DNA of 64,000 bases from Pontederia crassipes. Lineage: Eukaryota; Streptophyta; Magnoliopsida; Commelinales; Pontederiaceae. The stretch's first letter is position 1, and each line of letters begins with the position of its first letter. The position numbers and the translations under genes were made by a program. Below are positions 36,173-48,043 of the stretch, one piece after another. Below the pieces are notes generated by a model. That model was not told the origin of the DNA, did no database searches, and saw only the letters and a program-made list of their open reading frames with translations. The stretch is from the NCBI GenBank assembly GCA_030549335.1, contig CM060189.1, positions 54,430,953 through 54,494,952 of the forward strand. Reading direction: 5' to 3'.

Positions 36173-38254
36173 ATAAAAGTTTTATGTTAAAAAATATCTA
36201 GAAGATAAAATAATATTATTTTATTTTAAAAAATAAAAGATAAGAATAATATTTATTTATTTAATTCCGAAATTCAGGAATAATTATATTTAGGAGAGAT
36301 AAAATCAAGAAAAGATAGTTAAAAGTGGATTAGGGATAAAGTTTATTAACAAAATAATAATAAATCATTATTTTATTTCCAAAAATCAAGAAAAAATAGT
36401 ATTATTAATTAATTATTTAAATACAAAAAATTGTGAAAAAATAAAAGATGAATTATAGATAGGAAGTATGAATTGGAGTTCTAATTAGATTAGCACTTAG
36501 GGAGACTTTTCCTTATAAGTAGGACCCCAAAGGATCTCCTTCAACACATCTTTCTCTCCTTCTCTACTTGAATTTTTCCTTCATATTTGGGCTATGTTTT
36601 CTTCTCCTTCGGTGCTCATGCATGAGAGTTCCAACTCCATCCAATCTCAAATCCACCCTCTGTCCAAGGATGTCAGCCTTGTGGTTAGTCGTCATTGAAA
36701 CTCGTCAAAAAATGCACCCAAAATCTTGGGTTTCACATAGTTTGAAACAGTGAAGTATAGGATTTCGGATTCACTTTTGGATACAATTTCTTAATAAAAT
36801 ATTTAAGATGATGGATGATTTAGGATCAGTATATGTTCTCGTATATCCCATGAATAGTTTCATATAGTTTTTATGTTGTAAGTTATGATATGCCAAAGTC
36901 TGGGAAAAACATCATAGGAGTTCCAGCAGTCGGAACCCGGCCCGCGTAGTGACGAACCCTGCCCGAGTTCATCTTTAACATTGAAACTCAGTGCGGCTTT
37001 GTTTCGAATTTGTTGGACTTGGAGTAAACCTGGCTCGGATTTGGTTCAGCCCGACCCGGGCTCTACCACGATCGACTTCGAACGTTCGGATCCCATTTTC
37101 GACGATTCGACTCGAGTTGGGTTTACACCCGGTTCGAGTAGTCCCATATTATCATCTGGTATGATGGTGTCAGCGAACCCGGCCCGAGTAGTCCCATATT
37201 ATCATCTGGTATGATGGTGTCAGTGAACCCGGCCCGAGTTCTGCTAGGAATAAGAGGAGAGTGCGACGTTGAGAACCCAACTTGAGTATCGATGAACGTG
37301 GACCGAGTCCAACCACAATTCGGCTTGAGTTTGATGGTACCCGACCCCGATTCATAGAACATGGAAGTAGTTATTTTATTTTTAGTTATTAAGATGTGCA
37401 ATGACTATTCTACCCTTTTATTATAATGCTTAATAGAGAGGATCTTAACCAGGTCAATAGATAAAAGATGCAAAATGAGGCTTCTAGGACTAGTTGTCAC
37501 CGAATCAAATCGAATTGTATAGAAAAAGTGAAGGTGGGTATTAATAGGCTCACCATCCTAATCGTTATCATGGGTAGATAAAAAGCCTCACACCTTTTTA
37601 CTGGGCCCTTCATTGCCCTACTTTTGGTACTAGTTTTGATCCACCTTCACCTTGCATGAAATGCCATGAGTGTCCATAATAAAATAAGTCGAGCTCGCAT
37701 TAGAACAACACATATAAATGTCCTAGAAATTGGTTAAAGTAAAAGATGTTGATAAAGAATAGAAACAATCAAACAAAAAAGCATCAAAAGGGAACTGAAT
37801 CGAACCGAAAGGAATAAAAAGAACCTAACCAAATTGATAGCATAGTTTTAAAGCTTGCCTATTTTTATTTAGTCTTCTAATCCATTTGTATTATCTTATG
37901 TACTGAGTATTTTATACTCATTGATATTCTATGTCCCTGTGTTTGATTCTCACAAATAGTTGAACCGAAAAATAAGGATGGAGGCATGGACAACAACAAT
38001 GTTCGTGGTGATGTAAACTTGCACATGGAAGTCAAGTCAATTAGAACTCCTATAAGTTACCTCGGGAGGATTATTATGAAATAATAGTTAGAAAGAATAT
38101 TCGCTTCGACACTTTGTTAAAAGAATTATTTAAAGGTTATTTCTCTTCGGCATCCTATGTAAAGAAATGCCCAAGAAGAAAGAATTATAGGTAACATGAC
38201 CCGAAACAAGCCCAATTGCCATGTGACAGGAGGGTGAAATTTTGCAACGTTACA
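35863..38254 (+). repeat. 3' LTR of the decayed chromovirus, 2,392 bp
   Basis: It starts TATAACACCCC (TG mutated to TA) after GAGGGGTAATAA and ends GCAACGTTACA. An identical first 300 bp exists at 34905-35214 as part of the duplication. A TATAAG box near 36514 precedes a CT-rich start (36540-36570) and the GC-rich motif cluster. Near its end the AATAAGTCGAGCTCG region aligns with the 5' LTR. Confidence 0.88.
36925..37350 (+). repeat. GC-rich AACCCGGCCCGAGTTC motif cluster, third site, with 50-bp tandem copy
   Basis: About nine variants of GAACCCGGCCCGAGTTC occur here, about 400 bp downstream of the putative TATA box and so in the transcribed leader. A 50-bp unit (37136-37185 and 37186-37235, each starting GAGTAGTCCCATATTATC) is duplicated with a single visible change and contains one motif per copy, showing how the cluster grows. 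Confidence 0.82.
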
Positions 38255-38259
38255 TTTTC

Positions 38260-39165
38260 CATCAAGACCCATCATTGTTCAAAGCTACTAGGATCTGACT
38301 AATTCAGTACTCAAACAAGAGCGGCATGAATAAACTCTAACCAAAGTAATGATTCTGGAAATCGAATCTAAGGTTACTAGCACCCAATGATCTTAGGACA
38401 CAACCCTAATATCCTACCAACCTTTTTCTACTCATAATGACATCAAAAAATGATTTTTCTTTTTTCAATTGTTGAAAAAGAAACAACGAAATGGACTTGT
38501 TCCAACGGATCAAGTGACATCCAAACGAACACTAAGTGCACAAATAACAAAAAAAATAGGATTTTTTTTAATTTTCCTTTAATTAGGCTTACATTGTCCT
38601 ATGTTGATAATTGATCTTTCTTATGTTAAATAAGTAAAAATGATTGTAAAATACTAAGTTAAATTTTAGGAAGTTTGTAAGAAAATTCTATCCCTATCTA
38701 GGAAGTATGTTAAATAGGATGCTCCATTGTCATTAGCCCTATCTTTAAACTATTGCTAATTGTTTATATTCAACAAAATTTGATTATGAGGAACTAATCT
38801 GGTTAACATATAAACTCAATTGTCTTCCATGCCAACCTTGAATTTCTTCTTAATATTAGTGAAGTAATATTTAACATTCATGTTCTTATTTACTTTGGGT
38901 TGCATGTAGTTGGATTCTCTAAGATCTCTTACCAAGTCTTTCGACTAAATATCTATCTTAGTAACTTATGTTAGTGTCATATATGTATCATGCCTCTACA
39001 GTAAACTATATGATTGATAGTTGTAGCATAGCTTTCAAGATGGCATAGAGGTATGGGAATAATCCTAGTACATACCCAATCACCTACAGGTAACGTATCT
39101 AAAAAATGATTAATATTTTTATACTATATAATACTTTATATGATTATAAAATTTATTTTATTTTG
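38260..39165. other. AT-rich sequence, possibly decayed transposon interior
   Basis: This follows the chromovirus target duplication. Short stop-rich frames only. It leads into the transposase-like remnant at 39172 and may be its introns or 5' part, but I see no motif that proves this. Confidence 0.3.
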
Positions 39166-39171
39166 TAGTGG

Positions 39172-39416
39172 ACCTTGTTGTTTGGGAGGAGGTGACTGAC
39201 ACGACATGAGGAGGATACCTGAGGAGCTTAGGAATAATCGCTCAGATTCCTAAGAAGACACGAGGATACGTTGGTGACTCATCTACTCCGAGTTCATCGG
39301 TGGCACTTGAGGTGACATTGGACAGCATCAGAAGACTCATTACTGAGCAGTTGACGCTAGTCTTGCAATCCCTATAGGACATCTTGCAGTCCCAGATCCA
39401 GATGCCATGAGCTCAA
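39172..39416 (+). pseudogene. transposase-like tail of a CACTA element (tentative)
   Basis: After an intron-like TTTTGTAG acceptor, one frame gives VVWEEVTDTT, a stop, then PKKTRGYVGDSSTPSSS and a leucine/glutamine-rich stretch ending in another stop. Plant CACTA transposase-associated proteins often end in a similar serine-rich linker followed by a Gln-rich helix. The fragment has two in-frame stops. A CACTA terminus 380 bp downstream supports the assignment, but the protein evidence alone is weak. Confidence 0.35.
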
Positions 39417-39624
39417 GGATCGAGTACGTCATTGTCGAATGTCGGGACTAGCGATAATAATGTAGGATGATAGAAATTTTTTGTAACTTTGAACATAATT
39501 ATTGATTTTGTAATTCTGGATGATGATAATTCTTATATTATATTATTAATTTTGTGATGATCTTTTTAGTTTTACTTTGAAGCATTGTAATTATTTTAGC
39601 TTATTTTGTTATGAATGTGCAAAA

Positions 39625-39627
<3 letters not shown>

Positions 39628-39665
<38 letters not shown>
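39628..39665. repeat. (AT)19 microsatellite
   Basis: A perfect AT dinucleotide run bounded by TGC on the left and GCA on the right, so the whole block is palindromic. Confidence 0.95.
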
Positions 39666-39668
<3 letters not shown>

Positions 39669-39679
39669 TTGTAAATTAT

Positions 39680-39799
39680 TTGCGTCGCCGGCTTTGTGGC
39701 ACGACGATGATGCTAATGTGTTGTAATACCTTTAGTACCTATTTATGGTCGCTTTGGAGACACGTTTTTGTGTTTCTAATTGGCCTATTTCTTATAGTG
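39680..39799. mobile_element. CACTA right terminus, left end not found
   Basis: The sequence GGCCTATTTCTTATAGTG ends at 39799; inverted it reads CACTATAAGAAATAGGCC, a standard CACTA terminus. An inverted GAGACACG/CGTGTCTC-type subterminal motif lies nearby (39757-39775). The next three bases are AAA. I did not find a matching left end, so the element is partial or its left end lies beyond later insertions. Confidence 0.6.
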
Positions 39800-39802
39800 A
39801 AA

Positions 39803-41134
39803 TTGACCGTTCCAACTTGGTTTTTGACTAGATTTGACCGAGTCAATTAGTCACTCGTGTTTTGAGTGATTCATGATTTTGGCCGGATTTGACAACCTTG
39901 CTCAAAAGTAGGTGTTAGAATTTTTTTTCTGATGTCAAGACCTAATGAACTTAATTAGATTTTTATGCACTGCCTTAGTTAAAGACATAAATAAAATTAA
40001 ATAAAATAATACCATAAATTATTTGATATTAATAGAAAATTGATATATCTTCCTTTATCAAATTATTTGATATTAGTTCTTTTTATTATATATTATATTT
40101 TATATAAAAGTTATATTATATGTAGCCTACTCGTACTCTGAACTTTTAAGAATTAGTATATCACGTTCCCATACCGGGTGTCGGTATCGATACCGTACCT
40201 GTGCAAGATAGGTGACATGTTTTTTTTTTTACTTTTGACATAACCAGCCAAGCACTTCAGGGGAGAACACAGTATCACCTTGAGCCAAAATCTTAAGCTA
40301 TCATCAATGGAGCTAAATGCCATACAATTAGCAGCACAAATGGCAACGTCATCACAATTTTCATATGCAATTAGGTTTCAGTTCCCGTATGAGTTCTGTT
40401 TATAGAGAATTATAAGTATAACATTTATGCAAGTTGTATGTATTAAGATGCGACAATTTTAACTTCTTGCATATACAGATTTTATGTAATATAACTAGGA
40501 TCTTCAACAACAGATAATGTTACCTGTTTTTCACCTATTTAATCATATGACTTTTGATCATTTGTCATATCCAAGTGATTCATTTTTAGATAACATTCCA
40601 AATTATTCATAACTAAAAACACTTTACAATTAATTATTTCACAGGAATTTACATTTATCCACCATTACTAAATTAGTTCTTCTGATTTTCTGCATTCCCT
40701 GTATTTGTATAGAAAAATGAACGTGTCATGCATTGTCAAGCGGCTTTGTATATAATTTTTTTATTCTTTGACATCTTTCTTAACTAATAGTATAGAGAAT
40801 AATTGATGACAAAAAATAATTTTATAACTAAGATGTTATAAAAAATAATTATATACATTATGAAGGATAATAATATTTAGAATTTAGTATAATTTTAAGA
40901 ATGGTGGATATAATTATTGTTGTTGATTTAAATCACGTATTTATTATTATCAATGATCCTCTAAAACATTAATAAAAGAATATATAAAAAAATAAAAAAA
41001 AATATGTGTAAAATCGTTTGACATGCGTTGGACACGAAAAGCGCATGACATTAAACCGTTATTTGTATCTCAAGTTAACAGTAAAGTGTGTTGCTCCCAA
41101 AATAAAAAAAATAAAACATGATTGGTACAAAAAG
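39803..41134. other. AT-rich intergenic sequence
   Basis: No gene is recognisable. A GC-richer phrase near 40168-40200 contains the palindrome GGTATCGATACC. The rest is AT-rich with poly-A/T runs. Confidence 0.4.
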
Positions 41135-41389
41135 AATCACTACAACAATTTTCACCTTTGCTGACGTTTGCATAGAAGGAAAAAGTCACCAATATTTAAG
41201 ACATTCCGTAACAAAGTAATAAATGTCACTAATAAATAGTAATTAGTGATGTGTAATTAATTATAACTAGTGTATCGGTGGGATTAAATCTAAAACCTCT
41301 TATTTAAAGATTTGAATCCGAACTATATTTCTTTCATATCTAAAATAAAACCTAGCTGAACTTGTCCCATTTTTACAAATTTTATTTCG

Positions 41390-41990
41390 CTTCACCCGGC
41401 GGACTACCCCCTCTCTCTTCCTCTCGTCTATGGGAGTCGATTCACCGCTCGTCTGCCTCCGCTCGCCGATTCTGATCTACCGCTCACTGGTTTGTTGTTA
41501 TCTACCTCTACTCGTCGGCGCCACATCTTCTCCGTTGGCCAACTAATCTCAACAGTCGGCCATCTTCTTTCGCGGTCACATCCTCACCATTTGCCATTTA
41601 TTCTCCCTTTCTTTTTCTAGAGAATCTTTCTGCTTGCGACAGGTGCTCGCGAGAATTCCTAGGAGAATTTTTTATGGCGCATCATAACCATTCTACAGAG
41701 AGCTCGATGCCCTCCACACCTTTCTCTCTCTCTCTCTCCCCCTCCCGGCAGGATGGGCCAGGAGAGCAGCACTTGCCACATGCATAAAGATGAGGGAGAC
41801 GTAGAGCAACTTGGCAGAAATCTCAATTCATCATTAGGCCTTCAAAGTTCGAACTGAACCCACTCCACAAGACGCCCATACCACATGCCTGCCCCTCGCA
41901 CCACTGGCCACCAATGTGGGCGGAGCAGAAATGAAATGATGATGAACCTTGCCTACCGCTTTGCTCTCCATCACTCCAGCTGCTGACACC
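41390..41990. other. GC-rich gene-like block inside the CACTA element
   Basis: Against the AT-rich surroundings this block has CT-rich stretches, CGCTCG/CCGCTC words and a CTCTCTCT run near 41725, like a plant 5' UTR and first exon. No open frame over about 60 codons survives. It could be a captured host gene fragment, since CACTA elements are known to pick these up. I cannot name the source. Confidence 0.3.
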
Positions 41991-43293
41991 AACCACTATT
42001 TCATTCGCGCTTTGTAATTTTTTCAGATAATCTATAGATTTTGTACGTTTATTTCTATTTAATTACAATTTGAGGCGGCTTCTATATCAATGGATCAAGG
42101 ATTTCTTCTTCTCTCATGACTAATTGGTGGAGCTTTTTTTCTCTTGAAAACTGCTAGTCGAGTGGTTTGATTTAATTGGAGAACTGCTAGTCCAAATTGT
42201 CATTGTAGGGCTTCTTTTTATTGGGATTGGTTGTCCTTTCTGTTTAGAGATGTTTCAGTAACTTTTTAGGTAAAATTTTTGCCCCAAGGATGTTTAATTG
42301 ACTATTTTGTAAGCCCAAAGACCAACCAAGGCATTGGCCTCTCTCGACTAAATGAGGTGCGTTGAATTTCAGCTTTCATATTTGTTTTATAATTCCATAT
42401 AAGTTTGCCAGCGTATAAAGAATACTGCTAAGAAATTTTTTGTAGTGTTATTTTTTTATTTGAATCTTACATATAAGTTAAATGTGACCATATAGATTTG
42501 TGTTGCACCCATTCCATTACTTTACAGAAATGGTGGAGACCTCCCCCAAATGCAACCAACCTGGTGGTCTTTATCTCACTCTCAATCTCCTTTTCTTGTT
42601 CACTACAAATTTATTGACATTCAATCCTAGCACGTGAGTTAATGAATTAATAACTTTTATTGTTTGGAAAAAGAGTTCTTCATACTTGTGGATTTAGGAT
42701 GAGATGAATTCACCCATAAATAGTTGTCGTTTATTTCATGATACTATCATTTAATATTCAACATATTCACTAATTCTATTATCTTCTACAACTATTACCT
42801 CCTCTATTCCTATTTCATTTGCTTATTTTCTAACCTACATTGCTTGCTTTCCATGGATGATATATTATTGACAGGCAATTTTAGGGGACAATTCAGGTAC
42901 CAACTCTCATTGGAGATTATGTTCTCAAGGTTATGAATGCTTTTACAGGTTAAGTTTAGTTTTCAACCTATAAAGATGTTGAAACTGTAAATCCGAATTA
43001 GTAAAAAGATTAAAATTGTATACATATTGAGCACTAGAAAACGGAAATTAATGTTATGATATGAATGTGTAGGAATAAGAAAGAGGGGCGTACTATGTGG
43101 TCAATTAGTTCACTTCAATTTAATCATACCAATGTGAGTTTCTTATTTCTTTCTAACTTTTTTTTGTGTATTGACATGGTATTTTTTTTTTGTTTCTGGG
43201 CGTTAAAATTTTATTTTGTTAATAATCTTTTGGATGGTCATTGAATTTAAATTTGCATCTATTTGGATTCCTTTCGGCAGGAATTTAACTTGG

Positions 43294-43640
43294 GGTGTGT
43301 TTGGCTTCCTTGGAATCTTGGCGTTTGAAGGAATATGATAACTTGGAATCACATTCTAAAGCATAAAACATAACTACGTTTGGTTTTCATTTATGTTTGG
43401 AATCTATAATAGGGAAAGAGTCATTGAAATGTGAGATGAAAGTTGGAATGTGAGATTACCTCCCATTTTCAAAGGAATGAGATTGACTCATTTGGCAGGA
43501 ATATGATTGCCTCAAGAATTTAAGATTACCAAATGCATTCCAATATAATACACTTCCAAGCGTTGAGATCTAACATGCCTCCAGAGATTCCCAAGAATGC
43601 ATCCAAATAAAGAATGTACCAAAACCCCTGGAGACAATGC
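43294..43640. mobile_element. possible degraded Tourist-like MITE
   Basis: A GGGGTGTGTTTGGCTTCC start with many GGAAT/ATTCC words, ending near CCAAAACCCC, is reminiscent of Harbinger MITEs that begin GGGTGTGTTTGG. The right end matches poorly and no TTA/TAA duplication is visible. Confidence 0.3.
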
Positions 43641-44400
43641 ATGCTGATTGAAAAATTTCTGAAAGAGAAACAACAACAACAAAAATTTGGACACAAGTCC
43701 ATGGTGCTTTAGTTGGACCACATGTATCATTTCCATTTTGTTCATGTTGAAAATTTAATGTATTTCACTATTGTAATAGAGCATGTCATATATTTTGTCT
43801 CATTGGTCATTTGTCGTGATGGATCACATCTATATTTTTCATTTTGTCCAATTTTGGATTTTTATATTTAAGATTTTATTTTTGCTGTTAAATAAGGAGA
43901 TAGTGAAATTCTGTAATGAATTTTTATAAGTGGCAATTGGATGGTGTTCATTGTATCTTTAGGACAAAGATCACCATTATGCATCATTTAAATGTGTTAT
44001 CTATCACTTAACTTTTAAGTTATATTTGCATGTGACCAACTATCTTTAACTTTTAAATATTATCAAAAGTATCATTCCTACATTTAATAATTCACTAAAA
44101 TCACCCTTTACATGTCAAAGTAACTTTTGTGACGTTTAAAAGATTAGATATCACTATTCTTTGGTAATGTTAATATGTCACAAATGATAAGTTTTTTGTG
44201 ACGTTTAAGTAACTTTTGAGTTTTGTTATTTGACATTTTGTGACCTTTAAACATCACCAAACATTCAACCTTTCATGACATTTAAGCGTTTGGTGATGTG
44301 TTTTTTTATTGAACGCCACCCCATACTTTCTGTGACTTGCTTTTTAAGACATTTGGAGGGTGGCGTTTAATACACGTGACCAATGGTCTTTTGTGACATT

Positions 44401-45639
44401 TGTTGGATCCAAGTTTTAATGACATATTAAATTATATTTTGATGATACAAACCTCGAATGATTAAAGATAAAATGCTAAAAAGTTTAAAGAAAGAGAGAT
44501 AATTTTATGCACTAAACTTTGATTAAATAATTGGCACTGATCTTATTAGTTTTGGATGAATGTGGAAATGTAGATAATTCTGTTAGCTTTCCATAGACTC
44601 CAAGATCATCTAATTTGGATAACAGTGCAGAAAGTTATGCTCAAAATAGTGCAGGGCGGTCAATCTGCCGGTCGAAGTTATGAAGGCCGGTCGAGACAAT
44701 CCGGTCGAGACAGTCCGATCGACCGATCGGAGATACCGATCGATCGATTAAGGCATAAGCTGCTCAAATGAAAACTGCGAGACTGTACCGGTCGAAAGAC
44801 CGATCGATGCAGCAGCCGACCGATCAGTTCAACGGCTACAAATCAAAATATACCGGTCGAGACACCGGCCGATAGTCCGGTCGACCGACCAGCTGCGGCA
44901 ACTGGAGAAATCAGCGCAATGGTCATATAGTCCGGTAGACTGGTCAATAAATGTGGTCGATCGGTCCATTACTGAAATGAATAGTAACGGCTATATTTTG
45001 AGGAGAAAATGTGGAATTAATTCTGCACAAATTTTCCACATACCAGAGCCTATAAAAGGTGTGCCAAGGCCAGAAGCAAAAGTAACTATCCAAGCATTGA
45101 AGCAAAACTTCAAGAAATCAAAAGATCATTTCTCTTGAAGTTATCATTTTAGAGCCTTCTTTCTTTCTCTCTTCTCTTCTTGTGAGTGTTCTATTGTAAA
45201 AGAGAGAAACCATTCTTCAAAAAGATTGTGAGAGCTCCTATGTAAAAGAGATTTCAAATCTTACCTCTTGAGTGAGAGAAAAGTTTAGCTTCTTAGGAGG
45301 AGAGGTTACCTTGCCTCTCGAAGCGAAGAAAAATGTGATTGTGTAAAGGGCTTTCTTCCTTGTCCCATTTGGAACAAAGGAAGGGATTAGTGGAATCTCC
45401 GACGGTCTCGAGGTCGGAGCGGGGACGTAGGTCAAGGTGTGGCTGAACCTCGTCAACAACCATCCGTGTCTTCGTGTTTGATTTCTCTCACTCTCTCTCC
45501 TCATTAATATTGTGTTTATAATCTGAATTGCAAAGGTTTTTAAGAATCGATTTTATTCGTCCGCGTTGAATTTCGTGAAATCGACATTTTCGATTTAACA
45601 CCAATTCACCCCCCTCTTAGTGCCCTTTGGAATCCTACA
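44401..45639 (+). repeat. 5' LTR of the SIRE-type element, 1,239 bp
   Basis: It starts TGTTGGATCC and ends TTTGGAATCCTACA. A TATAAAAG box lies at 45051-45058. The segment 44655-44965 is dense in CCGGTCGACCGG-like palindromic words. The end carries the AATTCACCCCCCTCTTAG phrase common to SIRE LTRs. Confidence 0.92.
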
Positions 45640-45640
45640 A

Positions 45641-45656
45641 TTGGTATCAGAGCGGG
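45641..45656 (+). promoter_or_regulatory. tRNA-Met-type primer-binding site
   Basis: TTGGTATCAGAGCGGG begins two bases after the LTR end. It contains the exact TGGTATCAGAGC primer site. Confidence 0.93.
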
Positions 45657-45766
45657 TTGCTCTTGTTTTGATCTTTTGAATCATCCCATTTTCAGATCTA
45701 ATCATTTTAGATCTAATCATTTTTAAGATTCAATCATTTTTTTAAGATTTAACAATCTTAAGAGTT

Positions 45767-47330
45767 ATGGCATCAAGTGTATTTATTTTTGCCGAAGGGC
45801 AATCAATTCCCTTTTAAATGCATCAAATTTTGGATATTGGAAAATTTGGATCCAAGCCTACATATGTTCTATTGATATAAACATGTGGGATATTGTCGAA
45901 AAAGGCTATTACTTACATGAAAAATTGCCTTCAGAACATCACGAAAGATAGAAAGTTTTCTCGAAATTGGATTGGAAAGGAAAGAACATTTTTTATTGTG
46001 CTTTGGATTCAACGGATTTTAATCGGATTTCTAGTTGTGAAAGTGCAACCGAAATTTGGAAGAAACTTATTACCACTTATGAAGGAACGGATAAAGTCAA
46101 AAAATTTATATTGAATATTCTAAATCATCAATATGATTCTTTCAAAATGTATGATAATGAATCTATAAATGATATAATTTCTCAATTTAATGATATTGTG
46201 AATGGTTTAGCCTCTTTGGGCGAGCCGAGAACTAACCCTCAAAAAGTGAAAAAGATTTTCAGGTCTCTCTCCTCCCGTTGGCATACAAAAAGGACGGTGA
46301 TCGAAGAAAAATATTTGAACAAATTGGATTTTGACGATCTAATTGATTCACTTCTAACCTATGAGATCGGAATCCAAGAAGAAGAAGAATCAAATGCTCC
46401 CAAAAAGAAGACATTGGCTTTGAAAGCAAGGAAAAGTGAAGATGACTCGAGTGAAGAAGAAGTAGACGAAAAGAGACTTGCTCTCTACTCAAGAAAACTC
46501 GATAAGTATCTCAAATTGGTGAAAGAGAAAGAAAAGAATGTGAAGCCTACCCGAAGATCATACAAAAATCACAAAGAAGAGACATCTCATAGAAGAAAGA
46601 AGAAAAGATATGATGAGTCAAGTGAAGGTGAATCAAGTGAATCATCAAATTCGTCCAGCGAGGATGCATATCTATGCTTAATGACACATAATGATGAGAT
46701 ATCTTCCAACTCTTCTTATTGCTCTAGTGCTAATAGTGATAATGATAATGATGATGATAATATCAATTTTGACGTACATACGAAATTATCTTTCTTAATT
46801 GAAAAATATTTTATTCTTAAAAAGAAGAATAAAAAATTGATGAATGACTTTCATATTATAAAAGATGACTTTGATATTTTGAAAAAGGAAAGGGATTCAT
46901 GACTAATTCCTAATTAAACCTTGATGAATGATCTTCACATTATGAAAAATGAGTTTGAAAAATTAAAAATGAAAAATGAAAATCTCAAAAATGAAATTGA
47001 AACTTTGGAGATTACACATGCATGTGAAATTGTAAAACTAGCATGCTCTTTAGAAAAAGAAAAGAAGAAAAATGCCTCTTTGAAAAATATAACTATTTCT
47101 CATGTAACAAAAAATAATCCTATAAAATACTTTAGATATGAAAACTCTTATTGGAAATCTAATCATACATATAGAAAATCACATATTACATGTTTTACAT
47201 GTGGATTTAATGGTCATTTTGCGTATGCAAAGCAAGAAAATCTTCACAAAATGGCATGATTTGGGTTCCGAAAGGAACAACATCTAACAAAATAGGACCC
47301 AAAGAAATTTGGGTACCAAAGGTTACATAA
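45767..47330 (+). pseudogene. SIRE-type gag, disrupted
   Basis: The start MASSVF is at 45767. A stop occurs after about 15 codons, with further early shifts, before the long open frame 45967-46902. That frame shows the UBN2/gag-polypeptide pattern (ATEIWKKLITTYEG, NHQYDSFKM, DIISQFNDIVNGL) and then a Lys/Ser/Glu-rich charged region. A stop near 46900 separates a second open frame, 46921-47259, which is a coiled-coil-like Lys/Glu region followed by a zinc knuckle CFTCGFNGHFAYAK that lacks its last cysteine. IWVPKGTTSNK and IWVPKV follow near 47262-47328, just before the point where pol should begin. It is non-functional as it stands. Confidence 0.87.
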
Positions 47331-48043
47331 TCATTTTTGCAGGTGTGCCTCACATACAAAGGACAAGTGGAATTAAAAATGTGAAGGGACAAAGGTTATG
47401 GTAAAAGTATCATTGGTTGCATTCTTATATTTCTTAAGTGATTAGGTCTATTTTTTTAATTTCATTCAAAAATTTCAAAATGACTATTTCTTTGGATGAG
47501 AAGAAAGGAACAAAAGAAAATTGGTCATAAATGATAGGGGGAGCATGTTAAAACTTCAAAACTTTATTTTTACATATCATGGATATCATTGTTGCATCAA
47601 AATTTTATGCCATATCCATAAATATCTTTTTGGATTTCATCAAATTGTCTTCGTTTTACCATTATAAAGTAATCATAAATTTAGGGGGGGCTATTTTCAA
47701 ATTCTTATGTTGAAATACTCTCTACATGACTATTATATGACAAAAGGGGGAAAAATAATTTTTTTAAAAAAGAAAATATTGATTAAGGGGGAGTTACATA
47801 TGATTTCTTATATGCGTTATATATAAATTATTCTTTTTGATGAAACAAAAGGGGGAGAAGTATAGGAGAAATATAATCTGAATATCATTTTATATGAAGA
47901 GTACCTTACAATTAATATTTATGTGAATATATACCATTTTAAGGAAAGTTGTGTTAGGTGAAGTAAAATTGTTTTTACAAGAATTTTACAACTTTTTTGT
48001 AATTTATATATTTTTCGGTTTGTCTTCATAAAAAAGGGGAGAT
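47331..48043 (+). other. pol-deleted region and polypurine tracts
   Basis: Instead of protease, integrase and reverse transcriptase, there are about 700 bp of AT-rich sequence with repeated AGGGGGAG tracts (near 47538, 47786 and 47853). The tract AAAAAAGGGGAGA (48030-48042) directly precedes the 3' LTR and is the likely functional polypurine tract. Confidence 0.75.

Larger units (their letters stand above)
31656..38254 (+). mobile_element. decayed Tekay-like chromovirus with internal tandem duplication
   Basis: It has a 5' LTR (31656-33450), primer site, broken gag, a 957-bp tandem duplication, and a 3' LTR (35863-38254). The 5-bp duplication TTTTC flanks it (31651-31655 and 38255-38259) if the first T of the 5' LTR has been lost. 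Pol is absent. The polypurine phrase GAGGATGGATTTTCTTTGAG with GGG resembles that of the other two chromoviruses. It inserted 10 bp beyond the Copia-like LTR at 31216-31645. Confidence 0.85.
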
